A DNA stretch of 64,000 nucleotides from Nocardia sp. BMG51109 (GTDB lineage Bacteria; Actinomycetota; Actinomycetes; Mycobacteriales; Mycobacteriaceae). The translations under genes and the position numbers were made by a program. How positions within the stretch are numbered: position 1 is the stretch's first letter; each line of letters opens with the position of its first letter. Below the pieces are notes generated by a model, which made no database searches, had not been told where the DNA came from, and saw only the letters and a list, made by a program, of their open reading frames with translations. Where the stretch lies: positions 2,852,001-2,916,000 of the forward strand of contig NZ_JAFQ01000004.1 of the NCBI RefSeq assembly GCF_000526215.1. Direction: 5' to 3'. Below, piece by piece: positions 62,931-64,000 of this stretch.

Positions 62931-64000
62931 GTGGGATCCGGCGTGGGTGCGAGCGTGCGGGACGGGCATACGCCCAAGGTTGTGCTGGTGACCGGCGCAA
63001 GCCGGTTCTTCGGCGGCACCGTGGTTGCACGCCTGGCCGCCGACCCCACCGTCGAGCGGATCCTCGCCGTGGACGCGCGGATGCCGGGACGGCAGCAGCT
63101 ACGCCGCATGGGGCGGGCCGAGTTCGTCCGTGCCGACATCCGAAATCCCTTGATCCGCAAGGTGATCGACGGCAACGAGGTCGACACCGTGGTGCATCCG
63201 GCGATGCTGTCGCGGCCGCCGTCCGGCGGCGGGCGCGCCGCGATGAAGGACTGCAACGTGCTCGGCTCGATGCAGTTGTTCGCGGCCTGCCAGAAGGCAT
63301 CGAGCGTGCGGCGGGTGGTGGTGCGCTCGTCGTCGGCGGTATACGGGTGCAGTGCGAAGGATCCCGCGAAATTCACCGAGGAAATGTCCGCGCACACCCC
63401 GCGCGGGGAGTTCGCCCGCGACATGATCGACATCGAAGGTTTCGTGCGCGGGCTGGCGCGCAGGCGTCCGGATATCGCCGCGGCGATTCTTCGTTTCCCG
63501 CCGATCGTCGGCCCGCGGCTGGCGCAGCGTGGTGTGCGGTATTTCCGCCCACCGGTGACGCCGACCATCCTCGGCCGGGACCCGCGCCTGCAGCTGTTGC
63601 ACGAGGAGGACGCGATCGCCGCCCTGGCGCATGCCGCGCTGGCCGCGCCCGGCGGCACGTTCAACGTCGCCGGCGACGGCGCGCTGGTGCTGTCGCAGGC
63701 CGTGCGCCGGGCCGGCCGCATCGAGCTGCCGATCCCGTACTCGCTGTTCCGCACCGTCGGATGCTCGCTCATGGAGCCGGTGATGCGGGAATTCACGACC
63801 GAGCAGATCGATTATTTTCATTTCGGTTGTGGTCTGGACACCACCCGGATGCGCGCCGAACTCGGATTTCAGCCACGCTGGACGACGGTGCAGGCATTCG
63901 ACGACTTCGTTGGGGGCGCAGCGTTGCGGCCCGTCCTCGATCCACGGTGGATCGACGCTGCAGAATCGAGACTTCTCGGCCTGATCGGGGCCGGAGTGGG
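62931..64000 (+). CDS. galE2: Extended SDR, GalE2-like (Rv0501), cut at window end
   Basis: An NAD-dependent epimerase/dehydratase-like protein of which the first 356 residues are in the window and no stop is reached. The Rossmann motif is VVLVTGASRFFGGTVVARL. The active-site Ser is in VVRSSSAVYG. The usual Tyr-x-x-x-Lys pair is replaced at the expected place by FARDM (GEFARDMIDIEGFV). The enzyme may therefore not be a normal epimerase. GTG 62931 is taken as start; GTG 62943 is an alternative. Position matches Rv0501 (galE2); the name is by order. Confidence 0.85.
   Translation, partial: MGSGVGASVRDGHTPKVVLVTGASRFFGGTVVARLAADPTVERILAVDARMPGRQQLRRMGRAEFVRADIRNPLIRKVIDGNEVDTVVHPAMLSRPPSGGGRAAMKDCNVLGSMQLFAACQKASSVRRVVVRSSSAVYGCSAKDPAKFTEEMSAHTPRGEFARDMIDIEGFVRGLARRRPDIAAAILRFPPIVGPRLAQRGVRYFRPPVTPTILGRDPRLQLLHEEDAIAALAHAALAAPGGTFNVAGDGALVLSQAVRRAGRIELPIPYSLFRTVGCSLMEPVMREFTTEQIDYFHFGCGLDTTRMRAELGFQPRWTTVQAFDDFVGGAALRPVLDPRWIDAAESRLLGLIGAGV

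Overview
This is a high-GC actinobacterial chromosome segment from the mycolic-acid lineage, most likely Nocardia or a close relative. The strongest evidence is gene order: the backbone follows the Mycobacterium tuberculosis segment Rv0467 to Rv0501 from end to end. The shared genes are aceA/icl1, fadB2, a TetR regulator, a DUF445 membrane protein, an XRE regulator, hbhA, DUF2516, deoC, DUF2993, DUF2505, murB, lprQ, an SDR, mshA, a YbjN protein, gpm1, senX3-regX3, the Rv0495c-Rv0498 homologues, a thioesterase, proC, an excisionase-like HTH protein, a 33-residue basic protein and galE2. Ortholog statements come from recalled protein sequences; no database search was run.

Blocks absent from the M. 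tuberculosis order interrupt this backbone. (1) 4.2-22.3 kb holds a MetE-like protein without its zinc ligands, a lone MT0933-type antitoxin, a secreted lipase, a Nocardia-type secreted protein, a frameshifted DUF397 remnant, an alcohol dehydrogenase, a ZIP transporter, an HtrA-like protease, a VKOR/DsbA-like disulfide pair, PPK2, a three-gene PE-like/PPE-like/EspG-like type VII secretion module, an AurF-type diiron oxygenase beside a methyltransferase and DUF4873 protein, a saccharopine-dehydrogenase-like reductase and an ABC1 kinase. (2) 26.6-30.7 kb holds two tandem alpha/beta hydrolases behind the same palindrome, purU and a GNAT acetyltransferase. (3) 32.4-35.7 kb holds an AbiEi-type protein, an unknown Rossmann-like protein and a methyltransferase. 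(4) 45.6-51.9 kb holds two tandem CocE/NonD hydrolases and a convergent pair of genes that both carry iron-box promoters. (5) 54.2-55.1 kb holds two related small secreted proteins.

The backbone covers central carbon metabolism (glyoxylate shunt, phosphoglycerate mutase, deoxyribose-phosphate aldolase), wall building (MurB, L,D-transpeptidase), mycothiol synthesis (MshA), phosphate signalling (SenX3-RegX3) and housekeeping (ProC, Ppx). The inserted blocks are rich in secreted hydrolases, redox folding factors and secretion-associated proteins, so they look directed to the envelope and exterior.

Three signals are unusual. The MetE-like protein keeps the MetE scaffold but has lost three of four zinc ligands. 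At about ten places the end of a gene, usually including its stop codon, is repeated in tandem just outside the gene. Several promoters share palindromes: TGCTTGC-N4-GCAAGCA before the two hydrolases, iron boxes before the gene pair near 51 kb, and a TACYCG-type palindrome before both CocE genes. No insertion sequence, integrase, CRISPR array, rRNA or confident tRNA was seen.
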